Shown here: in pieces, positions 1 to 9,426 of the stretch
How positions within the stretch are numbered: the stretch's first letter is position 1
Layout of the letters: every line of letters begins with the position of its first letter
NCBI RefSeq assembly: GCF_022539505.1
Contig: NC_061510.1
Span: forward strand, 92,582,292 to 92,646,291
Length of the DNA: 64,000 nt
Direction: 5' to 3'
From: Lolium rigidum
Lineage: Eukaryota > Streptophyta > Magnoliopsida > Poales > Poaceae
Made by a program: the position numbers and the translations under genes
Notes under the pieces: model-generated
The model's database searches: none
What the model saw: the letters and a program-made list of their open reading frames with translations, nothing else
Told to the model about the DNA's origin: nothing

Positions 1-710
1 AGAGAAATTTTATCTTGTAAAAAGCATTATTTCTAGCACTGAGTTTTATCTTTTTTACACACGTCATATGACAAGTCGATTTTTTATTAAACAACTTTGT
101 AAGCGTGTAGCACGTGAAGATGTACGTGCGAATTTTTCATTTCAATTTTTTTGATATTTGAAATGTGTGTAAGATGCATTTTAAACTAAAGGGAGCATAT
201 GCTCCCATGTTCCAAAACATCACTCCCCTTTTTGTTGTTTTAGGCTCTTGTGGTGCTTTTCTCTAGCACCTCATTACCTGTAATTTTGGTACTCTGTTCT
301 TTTATATAAAATAAATAAAAAAAACACAGTGGGGAAACCCACTGTTTAACCTCAAAAAATTAAAGCTTCTTCCTGCAATATCTTCTCCCTCACCTCTCTT
401 TGTTTTCTTCTCCTTTTTGCAGTAGAGGCTAACCTGCAATTTTCCTGTCACTCCACCTTGTTGTGGCTGGATGGGAGTCCCCTCTTTCCTCATGTGCAAT
501 GTTTTAAATGACCCTTAGTCATAACAATATTGGGTAGTAGGCACAACAACCCACATGAGGAGGATACCTTACAGTACTGTGCTTTGTGATTGGTGATAGT
601 GTGATAAACATAGACTTGCATGGCGAGCACCATGTCTGTACCTCTACGATATTAGGCTTTGAATGGAGAATTCAGATGAATCTCTAGTTATTAATTTGGG
701 AACACCGGAA
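1..710. other. No gene seen; AT-rich flank
   Basis: No coding region is recognisable here. The one structured item is a perfect 16-bp palindrome, GGGAGCATATGCTCCC, at 191-206, which could be the tip of a small foldback element. I could not find matching flanks. The LINE-like reading begins close to the right edge of this stretch. Confidence 0.4.
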
Positions 711-3120
711 AATTAGTAGGGTTGGGTCTCGCTTTACATGGACCAAAAAGTGGCTAAACCTGGTTCGATCTTTCCTAGACCGAGTGTTCGTTTCTCCTCT
801 TGGGAAACCATTTACCAACTTTCTTCACTCACCGCGGTCACTGGAATTGGGATATACCACACCCCCACTTACTTTCTCCGAGCATTTAAGCTTTATATCT
901 GATCATTTTTTTTCAAACTTGGTGGTGGGAGTCATAGGGTTTAAGAAAAATTTCTTGGAAGATAGACGCGATTAGTAGCGCATGATAAACAAATGCTAAA
1001 TCATGTTGGTTTCGGCAAGCGGGGGGGGGGCGGCGGAAATTCCTAAAAGAGTGGGTGCCAATTTAGGAAGGAAAGAAGGGAAACTGAAGATGCAATTATC
1101 AAACAAATTGAGGATATGGATAATATTTGAGGCTCGGTGGTTCTAGATGAAGAGGGGTGTTCCCACATGTATCACCTAGAGGAACAAATGATGCAATTTA
1201 TCCAAGTCAAGGAGGGGTACTGCTGTCAAAGGGGTAGAATCAACTGATTGCTCAAAGGTGACACGAATAGAGGCTACCTATATGCAATTGTTAATAGGAA
1301 GCATAGGATATGCATGATCCCAAACCTAGTATCAGATATAGGAGGGGTATCAGAGCAAAGGGAACTCCAAATCCCACATTTATGCCTTCTACATGGATCT
1401 TATGGGATCAAAGGGGGAGGATAGAGTGTTCTCCCACGTGGATGACATGTGGCCCCAAAAAATGAGGGTCTCTGTCAAGGAAAATGATGGTATGTTGATT
1501 ACTTTCAACCAAGAAGAGCTAGATAAGGTTCTAGCCAATATGAAACCATAGCTCCGCACAAGGCCCAGCCAGATGGTCTCATGGTCGTGTTCTTCAAAAC
1601 CTTTTAGGGCATTCTTAGAGAACTAATCCTTAAGCTTCTTAATGACTTGTGATGGGAGGGTAGACATGTCTAGACTTAATTTGGGGTGCTCACGTTATCC
1701 CTGAAGTTCATGTGGGTAGATAAATTTTACCAATATAGGCCAATAACGCCCATAAATTTTATTTTAAAATTCATCATTAAGGCTTACGCTACTCATTTGT
1801 CTCCCATTGCTAATCGTAACCATTGATCATTGCCAAACAAGGTTCATCAAAGGAAGATGCCTTCATGGGTTCTTGCCTTATAGGAAATGGTACATGAAGT
1901 TCGATTTCAGAAGCTAGGGGGCATCTTAATAAAACTGAACTTATGTCGGAAGGGGAAAATACAATTAACATCAATGGGAAGCTGAGATGGTACTTTAGAA
2001 ATGCATGGGGAGTGCGTCAAGGTGACCAATTTCGCTTCTTCTATTCGGCATGATGTCAGATGTCGTGGCAATTATGTTGGAGTCGGCTTGTGCTTCTAGT
2101 TACATTCATGGTTTGGTTCCACAGTTCATACTTGTGGTGTGTCATATTTTGAATGCACAGACGACATGATGATTCTCACCAAGCCGGAAAACCTGGGTAT
2201 TGGAAACATCTAGGTGGTATTCTTGGTTGTCGACCACCAGGAACAAATTTGCATCGCCAACTTGCTTAGTTGCAAACCAAGATCCTTCCCCAAAAGCTAA
2301 TTTGGTCTCCCAATGAGTGGCAAACGACTGACACTCAAAGGCTAGGAATTTCATACGGGTGGAGTGGCTAATAGGGTTGACCCATGTAAATAAAATTTAT
2401 TATCCTTAGTGGCTAGAATACTCGCTAATGCATGTCTCACAAGCCTACCAACTTTCGATATGTGTTTATTCCTAGTCTAGGGGGCACACATGTTGATATA
2501 GACAAGTTTCGTCGGCGCTTCTTTGGGGGTATCGGGGGTTCAAAAAAACACAACACGGTCAACTATGCAGGTGCATGTAAACCTAAACAACTTGGGGATC
2601 AGAGAATTCGGAATATATAGCTAATCAACCTTGCCCTCCTTACGAAATGGATTTGGGAGTTAAGCCAAATAGAGCAGGGCTCAGGTAGATCTTGTTAGAG
2701 CAAAATATATATGAGGCGGAGACATAGTCACATCAGCCGTCATGGTGGGCTCTCCATTTTGGAACAACATAAAAAAAAATATTCACAGTAGCGCCGAAGA
2801 ACTCGGTGAACAATAACCATCATGTTATAAATATATTGGTGGCTAGATCGCGGCCCACTAGAAGAGAGATACCCTCACCTCTTTGCCATCTGTTCGGGTA
2901 CGTCTGTTACCATCGAAAAGCCTCGTAATCTGGAGCACAAGATGATATGGTTTAGAATAACCTTTGTCCTAGATGAAAATGTGGAATGGGATAACATGTC
3001 TAGGAATATAAAAAATGGCCAATGGCCTGATCAGCCGAATGTGATCACCTGGTCACTTGAAGCACTAGGCGTTCTTCTCTAGTAGCTCGATTTACTTGGA
3101 ACTTTGTAGAGGATCGGTAA
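711..3120 (+). mobile_element. LINE (non-LTR retrotransposon), 5' part, decayed
   Basis: Broken plus-strand reading frames show LINE protein fragments in the expected order. Around 725-880 is the end of an endonuclease-like domain (FTWTKKWLN, then a stretch resembling SDHTPLIFS). Around 1540-1600 is a reverse-transcriptase-like KAPGPDG-type motif. Around 1990-2060 is a GVRQGDQ motif of the RT domain. At 2432-2620 is an FRRRFFGG...LGDQRIRN stretch resembling the region before the zinc-binding tail. Many stops and shifts separate them, so no product is expected. The reading resumes at 17939 after the CACTA insertion. Parts were recognised by eye; the exact 5' end is not defined. Confidence 0.7.
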
Positions 3121-3123
3121 TGC
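3121..3123. other. Target site duplication TGC, left copy
   Basis: TGC directly precedes the CACTACTAGG terminus and is repeated at 17936-17938 directly after the opposite terminus. Three-base duplications are the rule for CACTA elements, so this fixes both ends of the insertion. Confidence 0.85.
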
Positions 3124-3605
3124 CACTACTAGGAAATAGCTATTCAGTGGCGCACCACTATTCCCCATCAGTGGCGCACCAGCAGTGCGCCACTACTATC
3201 ACACTACTGCTAACTTTTAGTAGTGGCGCACTACTGGTGCGTCTCAACTACCCTAAGTAATAGTGGCGCACTACGCCGTGCGCCATTGAAATGTCTAGTA
3301 GTGCGCCACTATTACTCCAAAGGGGTGCGCCACTGTTGTTGAGCAGCAGTTCGCCACTACTGTCTGTTGTTGGTGCGCCACTACTGACTCCTGGGGTGCG
3401 CCACTGTTACCTCGAGCTGGTGCGCTATTGTTGGTTGTCAAGGTGCGCCACTGTTGTATCACAGAGGCGCCATTGCTAGCAGCTTCGGTGCGCCACTGCT
3501 ACTTTCGAAGGGGATCACCGAGTAGTGCGCCACAGGTTCCAGACTAGTGCGCCACTGCTACTTAGTGGTCGTGCGCCACTCATGGTCCACCAGTGCGCCA
3601 CTGCT
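3124..3605. repeat. CACTA left terminus and subterminal repeats
   Basis: After the 13-bp terminus come roughly twenty short copies of the AGTGGCGCACC / GGTGCGCCACT motif in both orientations, spaced about 20-40 bp, to about 3605. Such arrays bind TNPA-like proteins in En/Spm elements. Apparent open frames here are products of the repeat and are not genes. Confidence 0.85.
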
Positions 3606-3834
3606 AGTATATATTTCGTTTTTATTAGTTGCATTTCTGGCTGGTATTTGCACATGTTGTATAGAACAGTATAACAACACAAATACATGATATATAACAC
3701 ATATAAACAACAACACAGTATATCAATACATAGTTCTTCACATTAGCCTCCATGATTCACAAGATTTCAAATATTAGACGAGTTACGGGGTTACAAAGTC
3801 GCAAATGAGCTAGTGGTTACACACGATCGATCAT
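3606..3834. other. Non-coding CACTA interior, 3' flank of viroplasmin-like exon
   Basis: AT-rich sequence between the subterminal array and the stop of the minus-strand viroplasmin-like exon. It may contain that transcript's 3' UTR. No other structure seen. Confidence 0.4.
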
Positions 3835-4100
3835 CTAAAGTACAATCACATAGAAGAGAGCTAGAGTCAGTACTAGCACCATCCCGATGATAGTGGTCTT
3901 CATCCGGTTCCTCCTCCGCTCCCTCCTCTCTCCCGCCAAATAGCGTGCGTATCTATCTTCGGCCTCCGCTCTAGTGGTGTACCCTTTGTAGCTGTTACCG
4001 CTAAAACGGTGAACCTGTCTCCGACACTCCTCCCGCCGTTGTAGACTCCGGGAACCTTGCCCTTGTACACGACATACCACGTCATATCTGCGTACATATG
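3835..4100 (-). pseudogene. Viroplasmin-like (RNase H1 N-terminal type) domain with hydrophobic tail
   Basis: The minus strand encodes WYVVYKGKVPGVYN, then in another frame EECRRQVHRFSGNSYKGY followed by an acidic/arginine-rich stretch and a C-terminal hydrophobic segment (TTIIGMVLVLTLALFYVIVL). The pattern W-Y-V-V-(F/Y)-K-G...P-G-(V/I)-Y...W-E-E-C...F-(S/P)-G...(Y/F)-K-(G/S)-(Y/F)...A-E matches the Cauli_VI/viroplasmin fold, which also occurs at the N terminus of eukaryotic RNase H1 and is thought to bind RNA/DNA hybrids. The two halves are in different frames, so a one-base change near 4030-4045 breaks this copy. The likely start is the MYADM methionine just upstream. It lies within the CACTA, downstream of the hairpin array on the same strand as the transposase genes, so it may be a last exon of the second gene or a captured host exon. 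The single membrane-type helix at the end is unusual for this fold. Confidence 0.65.
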
Positions 4101-4189
4101 CACAAGCCAAAGAAATATTAGTGCACGCTCATAGATGTTTGCAACGAATAAGAGCAAACTCAAAAACGATCCAAGTAGTATGAACTAAA

Positions 4190-5340
4190 AGGCATGCCTC
4201 ATACATTGTTGGTTGGAACAAATATCAACATTCAGGGAAGGGGTTAGTGAAACCAAGTAGGATGCACAAGAGATTGATACTTGTGTCATCGCACCAGTTT
4301 CACTAGCCCCTCCCCCGAGTGTACAAGTGACCAAACATTCTAATCATCGGCCAATGCAATTAAGAAGTGCCAACTCAAATAAGAGATAAGTCGCTAGTAT
4401 GAACTAAATGGAATGCCTCATACTTTGTCGGTCAAAACAAATATTAACATTCCGTGATGGCGTAAGTGAGGCCAGGTAGGATGCACAAGAGATTGATATT
4501 TGTGCCATCACACCAGGCTCACTTACGTCACCACGGAGTGTACAAGTGACCAACCATTCTAATCATCGGCCAATGCAATTAAGAAGTGCCAACTCAAATA
4601 AGAGATAAGTCGCTAGTATGAACTAAATGGAATGCCGCATACATTGTTGGTCGGAACAAATATTAACATTTAGGGAAGGGGTCAGCGAAACCAAGTAGGA
4701 TGCACAAGAGATTGATACTTGTGTCATCGCACCAGGTTCACTGACCCCTCCCCCAAGTGTATAGGTGACCAAACATTCTAATCATCGGCATTTTGAGATA
4801 CCAAAGCAAATGGAATGACAAGGGCCTCATACATTGTTGGTCGAAACAAATATGAACATCCCGGGATGGCGTTAGTGATGCACAAGAGATTGATATTTGT
4901 GCCATCACACCAGGCTCACTAGCGACACCCCGGAGCGTACAGTTGACCGGACATTCTAATCATCGGCACTAAAATGGAAGAAAGAGCATATGCCTCATAC
5001 ATTGTTTGTCAAAACAAATATTAACATTCCGTGAAGGAGTCAGCGAGACCAGGTAGGATGCACAAGAGATTGATATTTGTGCCATCACACCAGGCTCACT
5101 GATGCCTTCACGGAGTGTACAGGTGACCAACCATTCTAATCATCGGCATTCTGAAAAAACCAAAGCAAATGGAATGACGAGGGCCTCATACATTGTTGGT
5201 CAAAACAAATTTTAACATTCAGGGATGGAGTAAGCGAGGCCAGGTAGGATGCACAAGACATGGATATTTGTGCCATCACACCAGGCTCGCTTGCTCCACC
5301 CCCGAGTGTACAAGTGACCAACCATTCTAATCATCGGCAT
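4190..5340. repeat. Array of six long foldback units (candidate small-RNA precursors)
   Basis: Six related units of about 150 nt, spaced 168-219 bp. Each forms an 18-bp stem at 4233-4250/4300-4317, 4452-4469/4519-4536, 4671-4688/4738-4755, 4861-4878/4916-4933, 5029-5046/5096-5113 and 5220-5237/5287-5304. Example: CCGTGATGGCGTAAGTGA pairs with TCACTTACGTCACCACGG with one mismatch and one wobble. An inner stem (GATGCACAAG with CTTGTG-CATC) and an outer imperfect stem (around TTGGTCG and GTGACCAA) extend the hairpin. The units differ from one another in the stem, but changes on one arm are matched on the other. Position in the element is between the C48-like exon and the viroplasmin-like exon, so the array may sit in an intron or 3' UTR. 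A role as miRNA/siRNA precursor is inference. Confidence 0.75.
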
Positions 5341-5514
5341 ATGCAAACAAAATTAACGACCAAATCAAGTGTGGAAAACGACAAAGCCATATATATAAGT
5401 TCACAAACATAGCCGAACTAGTAATTAAACAGTACATGCAAGTAAAGTGCTGGATAAAGTTTATTACAGCACAAGCTCGTCTTTAGTTCACAACTACATA
5501 ACTAGGCTTGCACA

Positions 5515-6931
5515 TCAAGACTTTCTCGGAGCGTGGATAAAACCGCCGCCTTTCTTCAAGCACATCCATGAGCGGTAGTCGTCACCCTGCATTTGGAGCA
5601 TTGTGTCTATGACACTGTTCGACGGCTGATAGCCGGCGTAGAACTCCCCCGCGCTTCTAACGACATCTTGATGGATGATTTCACAAAACTCTACTTGGAT
5701 GCGGAAGAAGTCTTGCTTGATGCCGTCGTCAGGGACCCGCGACAATTTGTTGGCCCAGCTTCTGAGATGCTCAGGTAGCGTAAGCCGCTGCTGGTCCCGT
5801 ATGAACTTATCCATGTGATAGAGGGCGTAGTAGGCATCCTTGTTACTAGAAGGCGGCTTCTTGACGCAGGGAAACTTTGTTTGGTGCTTGAACACATGCT
5901 TCCCGTACCTAACATTTGGCCTCTGCATGTGGCCTTTCGCTTTGACTTAGCCATTGAGAGCATCATCAAGTACGACCTTGACATTCGTGTAGTCCGTGGT
6001 TGACTTACCGTCCGCATCGAGGTATGTGGCCACGGAATGTTTTGGGGTTATGGAGATGAGTGTGCAGGTTTTGTCTCTGCGTAGAACACATAATGTTTAA
6101 GAACATGACGATTGAAATCTAAAAAAATCACGAGTTAAGACCGGTACGGTGAGGGGTGACTTACTCGGGAAATACAGGCAGGAGGAGGTTGCACTTCTTT
6201 TGGTTCGCTAGAAAGAAGTCTTTGAGGTATCCACTCGCGACTGCCCGGTCTGCGGCGGTGGCCAAGTGGACGGCACGCATGTAGAAGGGCTCGGCTATCG
6301 CGATGTCCGGGATGTTGTGTCTAATGATCCGCATCGCCTTGCTGAGCGAGTATAGGCGATTGAAGGTGTAGTGCAGCGGATAACTGTTCAGCATGGCGAA
6401 GATGTCATCATACCGCAGGAAGATCTTCTCCGCGAAGCCACTATCGACAAATCCATGGCCCGAGGGCACCTTGGCAATATACACTGGGTATCCATGATCT
6501 TTCTCCCTGATACGCCGCTCCTCCATAAACATAATACCGTCAACCAGAGATCGCATAGGACCGGGTGCAGCATCGTACAATCTTTGAATTAGCATCCGCT
6601 CACCCGACACATGCACCCTCGACTCGATATTCTTGGGCACCGGTGGCCCGTCCCGAGCACGGATAGGTGCCGGCCGGCTGGCGGACTTGTTGTCCTTCTT
6701 CTTTCTTTTCCGTCCCTTCGGCTTCATATTTACCGGGACTGCATTCTCCTCTTCGCAAGCCTTCTTCGGTGTGTTAGGACCGATAACACTTCTCACCTCG
6801 GCTATCGGCTGAGTCTCGGTGAAGTCGGCAGCTGGAGGCGTCTCTAGAGAACAGAATAGGTGCCGCTTGTTGCAATAGGTTTTCCCCTCGACGGCAGCTT
6901 GAGAGGGTTGGCTACTGAGATCGTAGTCCAC
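5515..6931 (-). pseudogene. CACTA second gene, C-terminal part (degenerate C48/Ulp1-like), with predicted intron
   Basis: The minus-strand frame 6931 to 6165 carries a lysine/arginine-rich nuclear-signal-like stretch (KPKGRKRKKKDNK) and a conserved-looking region (FLRYDDIFAMLNSYPLHYTF). A good donor (CCCGA/GTAAGT) at 6164 and acceptor (CTACGCAG) ending at 6077 define an 88-nt intron. Joining them continues in frame into DKTCTLISITPKHS, which resembles the beta-strand region of C48 (Ulp1-like) proteases found in grass CACTA elements, then a run ending in a TAA at 5949-5947. Past that stop the same frame is open to 5515 and ends in a typical C48 C-terminal stretch (DAYYALYHMDKFIRDQQRL). At the place where active proteases have the catalytic Cys-Gly, this copy reads Asp-Ala, so protease activity is unlikely even without the stop. 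Function in the element is unknown. Confidence 0.6.
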
Positions 6932-7347
6932 CCCAAAATCGAAGTGGCACTCCAGGTTGGCGAACGTACTGTCCTCGTCTGGACCATCGTTCGGATCCTA
7001 TGCCATATGCATGTCCTCGTCGGCTGATGGCGGCACCGTTGGGGTGGTCTTGCCATGGCTTGGCGCGGCACGGCTTGGGGTGCTGTCCGTGGGGTGGTGT
7101 CGCTCGCCCCCAAACGAATCTGGCTCTTTGGCCAAACCATGGACCAATTGAAGCATTGGTGGAGGGTAAGGACCTCATCTTCGTCGGCACCATGGGGTTG
7201 AAAGGGAGGTACCACATCGTCGTAGCCACTAAGCACCCGAACCAGTTGAATCCTATACACGTCGGGTGCCATGGGTACACCGTGTAACTGGCGTTTGCTC
7301 GGTTGAACGATTTTGGCCTTGGCAACATCGATCAACTCGCCGTTCAC
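6844..7347 (-). pseudogene. CACTA second gene, central conserved part
   Basis: The minus-strand reading from 7347 contains NGELIDVAKAKIVQPSKRQL, VYRIQLVRVLSGYDDVVPPF and EDEVLTLHQCFNWSMVWPKS. This block is typical of the second gene of grass CACTA elements, after the Transposase_24-like region. After about residue 90 the frame becomes arginine-rich and implausible, and a parallel frame takes over near 6931, which indicates a frameshift or an unrecognised splice around 7000-7080. No catalytic residues are known for this block. Confidence 0.55.
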
Positions 7348-7447
7348 AAAATGGAGGAGAGTGCATGGGATGTCGGCGGCGGCACCCTGCGGAAAACATG
7401 TATGACGTTAGGGATGGCTAGCGTAGTCAAAGGCAAGGATATGGAAG

Positions 7448-8137
7448 TCATCGGAGACGAGGGTTGGTTACCGTGATGGCGTCCAGCTCGGCTAAGGTCG
7501 AGGCACCGCTGGCGGCGGGCGTGCCACTGATGGAGTGGCCGCTTGTTGGCGCGGTGCCGGGCGGCGTATTATCCGCAGCGACGGGTGCATTGAGCTGAAG
7601 TAATGGCGCCGCGGGAGACACCAAGGTTGGCGCCGCGGGAGACACCAAGGTTGGCGCCGCGGGAGCCACCAAGGTTGGCGCCACCGGAGCCACCAAGGTT
7701 TGCGCCGCCGGAGACACCATTGTTGCCGCCTGCGGACTCACCGATGGCTCCACGTTGTGCAAGTTGCTGCTCGTGAAACTGGGAACCGGGGGAGGCCCCT
7801 TTTTTCCTCCCCTATACCACGCGTCCAGACCAACCACCAAGGTAGGGATGATAGAGCTAAGCGTGTTGCCCACTTGGTCCTCCACTTGCTGTCGTTGCGT
7901 CCTCTGTTGGGTCTCCACGATATGTTGCACTTGTTGTCGCACTTGCTCCTCGACCAATGTCGGGATCTGCGCAACTTGTGCCTTGAGATGTGCGACCTCC
8001 TTCTCATCGATGGTGGCCTTTTTCTCCTTTTTCCCCGACTTGTAGTAATCCGACCATTTCATAGAGCATCCTTCGCCGACCACACGACCAGCCGACGTCG
8101 GCTTACTCAATGGATCCCTCTTCTTGTGGGCATTCAA
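7448..8137 (-). pseudogene. CACTA second gene, coiled-coil and proline/alanine repeat part
   Basis: The frame starts with MNAHKKRDPLSKPTSAGRV and MKWSDYYKSGKKEKK. A predicted coiled coil follows (VAHLKAQVAQIPTLVEEQV...QRTQRQQVEDQV) at about residues 45-90. Next comes a low-complexity segment with five to six copies of the octapeptide TLVSPAAP / TLVAPAAP encoded by a 24-bp tandem repeat near 7607-7730. The C terminus TVTNPRLR runs into a stop at 7448; a splice to the next block near 7347 is likely. Coiled coils in CACTA TNPA-type proteins serve self-association at the subterminal repeats; that role here is inferred. Confidence 0.55.
7607..7730. repeat. 24-bp in-frame coding tandem repeat
   Basis: Tandem units around GGTTGGCGCCGCGGGAGACA (24-bp period) repeat about five times and encode the octapeptide TLVSPAAP on the minus strand. 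The period is a multiple of three, so copy number can vary without breaking the frame. Confidence 0.7.
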
Positions 8138-8278
8138 CGCCCTATTTAAAGGGTTGTCCCATGGGGCACACTACGAGGAGCTCGTGGACCCCGCGCCGCT
8201 ACTGATTTCGCCTTCCTTATTAGCAGCTTCCTCCTTAGCCTACGGAACATGCATGAACCACTTAGTAATTTGGATTCA

Positions 8279-9277
8279 TCAATTCGAATGCAACCATAAA
8301 GGAGCTAATAAAGCGGGTGCACTCCTTACCAGAAGAGCCTCAAGCTCCTTCACCTCCGGATTGGTGGTGAGCTCCTTTGTAGTGGGGTCCACACGGTACC
8401 GGGCCAGGAGGAACTGCCTGGTTTGCTTGTTTTTGTATTGTGAGAAGAGGGGCTCGAGGCCGTTCCTCACACGCTCCTTATCCTGGGCGTCCCATTTCGG
8501 TTGCGCCGCCCTAAACTCGCCAGGACCAAGTTTGTGGGTGCCTAAGTTCAGTTTCCGCATGTCCTTCCCCCACTGACTAGAATCCGACGTTCACTCGCTC
8601 TCGCACTTGATCTTGAAATCAGCGTAGTCATTCTCGGTGATAGAAGGATTTGAATCCTTGATCTTCTCGTAACTCTCGCCCTTCTGAATCATTTTCTTCA
8701 CTCGGTTCCGCCAACTAGCGAGGGCGGTGCTCATCTTCGTGAGGGCGGCATTGTGCACTTTGTTCCGCATGAGACGTTTTTCTGAGCAGTCCACCGGGAA
8801 CTCGTATCGTTCGTGCAGCTTCGTGAAGAGGAGGGAGCGCAAATTCGCTCGGTCAGGATGCCTGAGGTTCTCGGTGTTGATCGAGACCGTGCTCCGGAGG
8901 ATGCACCCGAGTTGGGCCGAGTACCCTTTGACTAGTTCATGGGGCGCCGTTGGATGCCCACTGGCATCCACTTCGGTGAATGCCTGCTTCAGGGTGCTGA
9001 GCACATTCGGGCGACGCTCCCTCCATTGCTTCTTCGGCTCGCCGCCGTCCGTGTGTTCACCGCCGTCCATGTGTTCGCCGCCATCCGTGGTTTCATCCTC
9101 GGCGGCACCATCGTCAGTGGTTTCATCCTCGGCGGCATCATCCGCTCGGTAGTCTGGATCGGTCCCATCATCCTCGCCGTCGTCGCGGCGAGGTTGTGAC
9201 TCCATCGTCTCCACTTCATCGGTTATCATCCAGAATGGCTTGGTACCGCTGCCGCCGGCCTCATCATTGTCGGCCAT
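8279..9277 (-). pseudogene. CACTA second gene, N-terminal Transposase_24-like part
   Basis: The likely start is MADNDEAGGSG at 9277, just after an acceptor-like CTACTTAGTTCTAAC. The N terminus is acidic with short repeats (DDAAEDETTDDGAAEDETT; GGEHMDGGEHTDGGE). It is followed by a basic stretch (KKQWRERRPNVLSTLKQAF) and a helical block (YEKIKDSNPSITENDYADF). A single in-frame TGA at 8593-8591 interrupts the gene; directly after it the same frame reads SQWGKDMRKLNLGTHKLGPG and QTRQFLLARYRVDP...KELTTNPEV, the hallmark pattern of plant Transposase_24 proteins (Ptta/En-Spm). The frame stops at 8279. The protein is probably the DNA-binding partner of TNP2 in transposition. The nonsense codon marks this copy as broken. 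Confidence 0.7.
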
Positions 9278-9328
9278 GTTAGAACTAAGTAGGAAAAAAT
9301 GCATAAAGTTAGCGCAAGATTTCACGGA

Positions 9329-9426
9329 AAAATTGGGCATGACCTATGCTAATTTATGTACATATGAGTGCCCCATTTTCGCCGAAACGGAAATGAATCA
9401 ACATTTCAGCGATAATGGGCAACTCA
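9329..9426 (-). promoter_or_regulatory. Leader segment shared by both CACTA genes (copy at second gene)
   Basis: This stretch just upstream of the second gene, including CCGAAACGGAAATGAATCAA, is repeated in diverged form at 16850-16957 just upstream of the TNP2 gene, in the same orientation and at a similar distance from the first codons. It is probably the 3' part of a leader intron or 5' UTR duplicated between the two genes. Confidence 0.65.

Noticed and set aside
3291..3479. Leucine/serine-rich frame at the CACTA left end
   Set aside because: Translation of subterminal repeats.
4190..5340. Regular spaced repeats resembling a CRISPR array
   Set aside because: The host is a plant, the units are long hairpins with covarying stems, and there are no short constant repeats with unique spacers.
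4190..5340. Identity with rice miR820
   Set aside because: The stem sequences do not match the miR820 mature sequence as I know it; only the location in a CACTA is similar.
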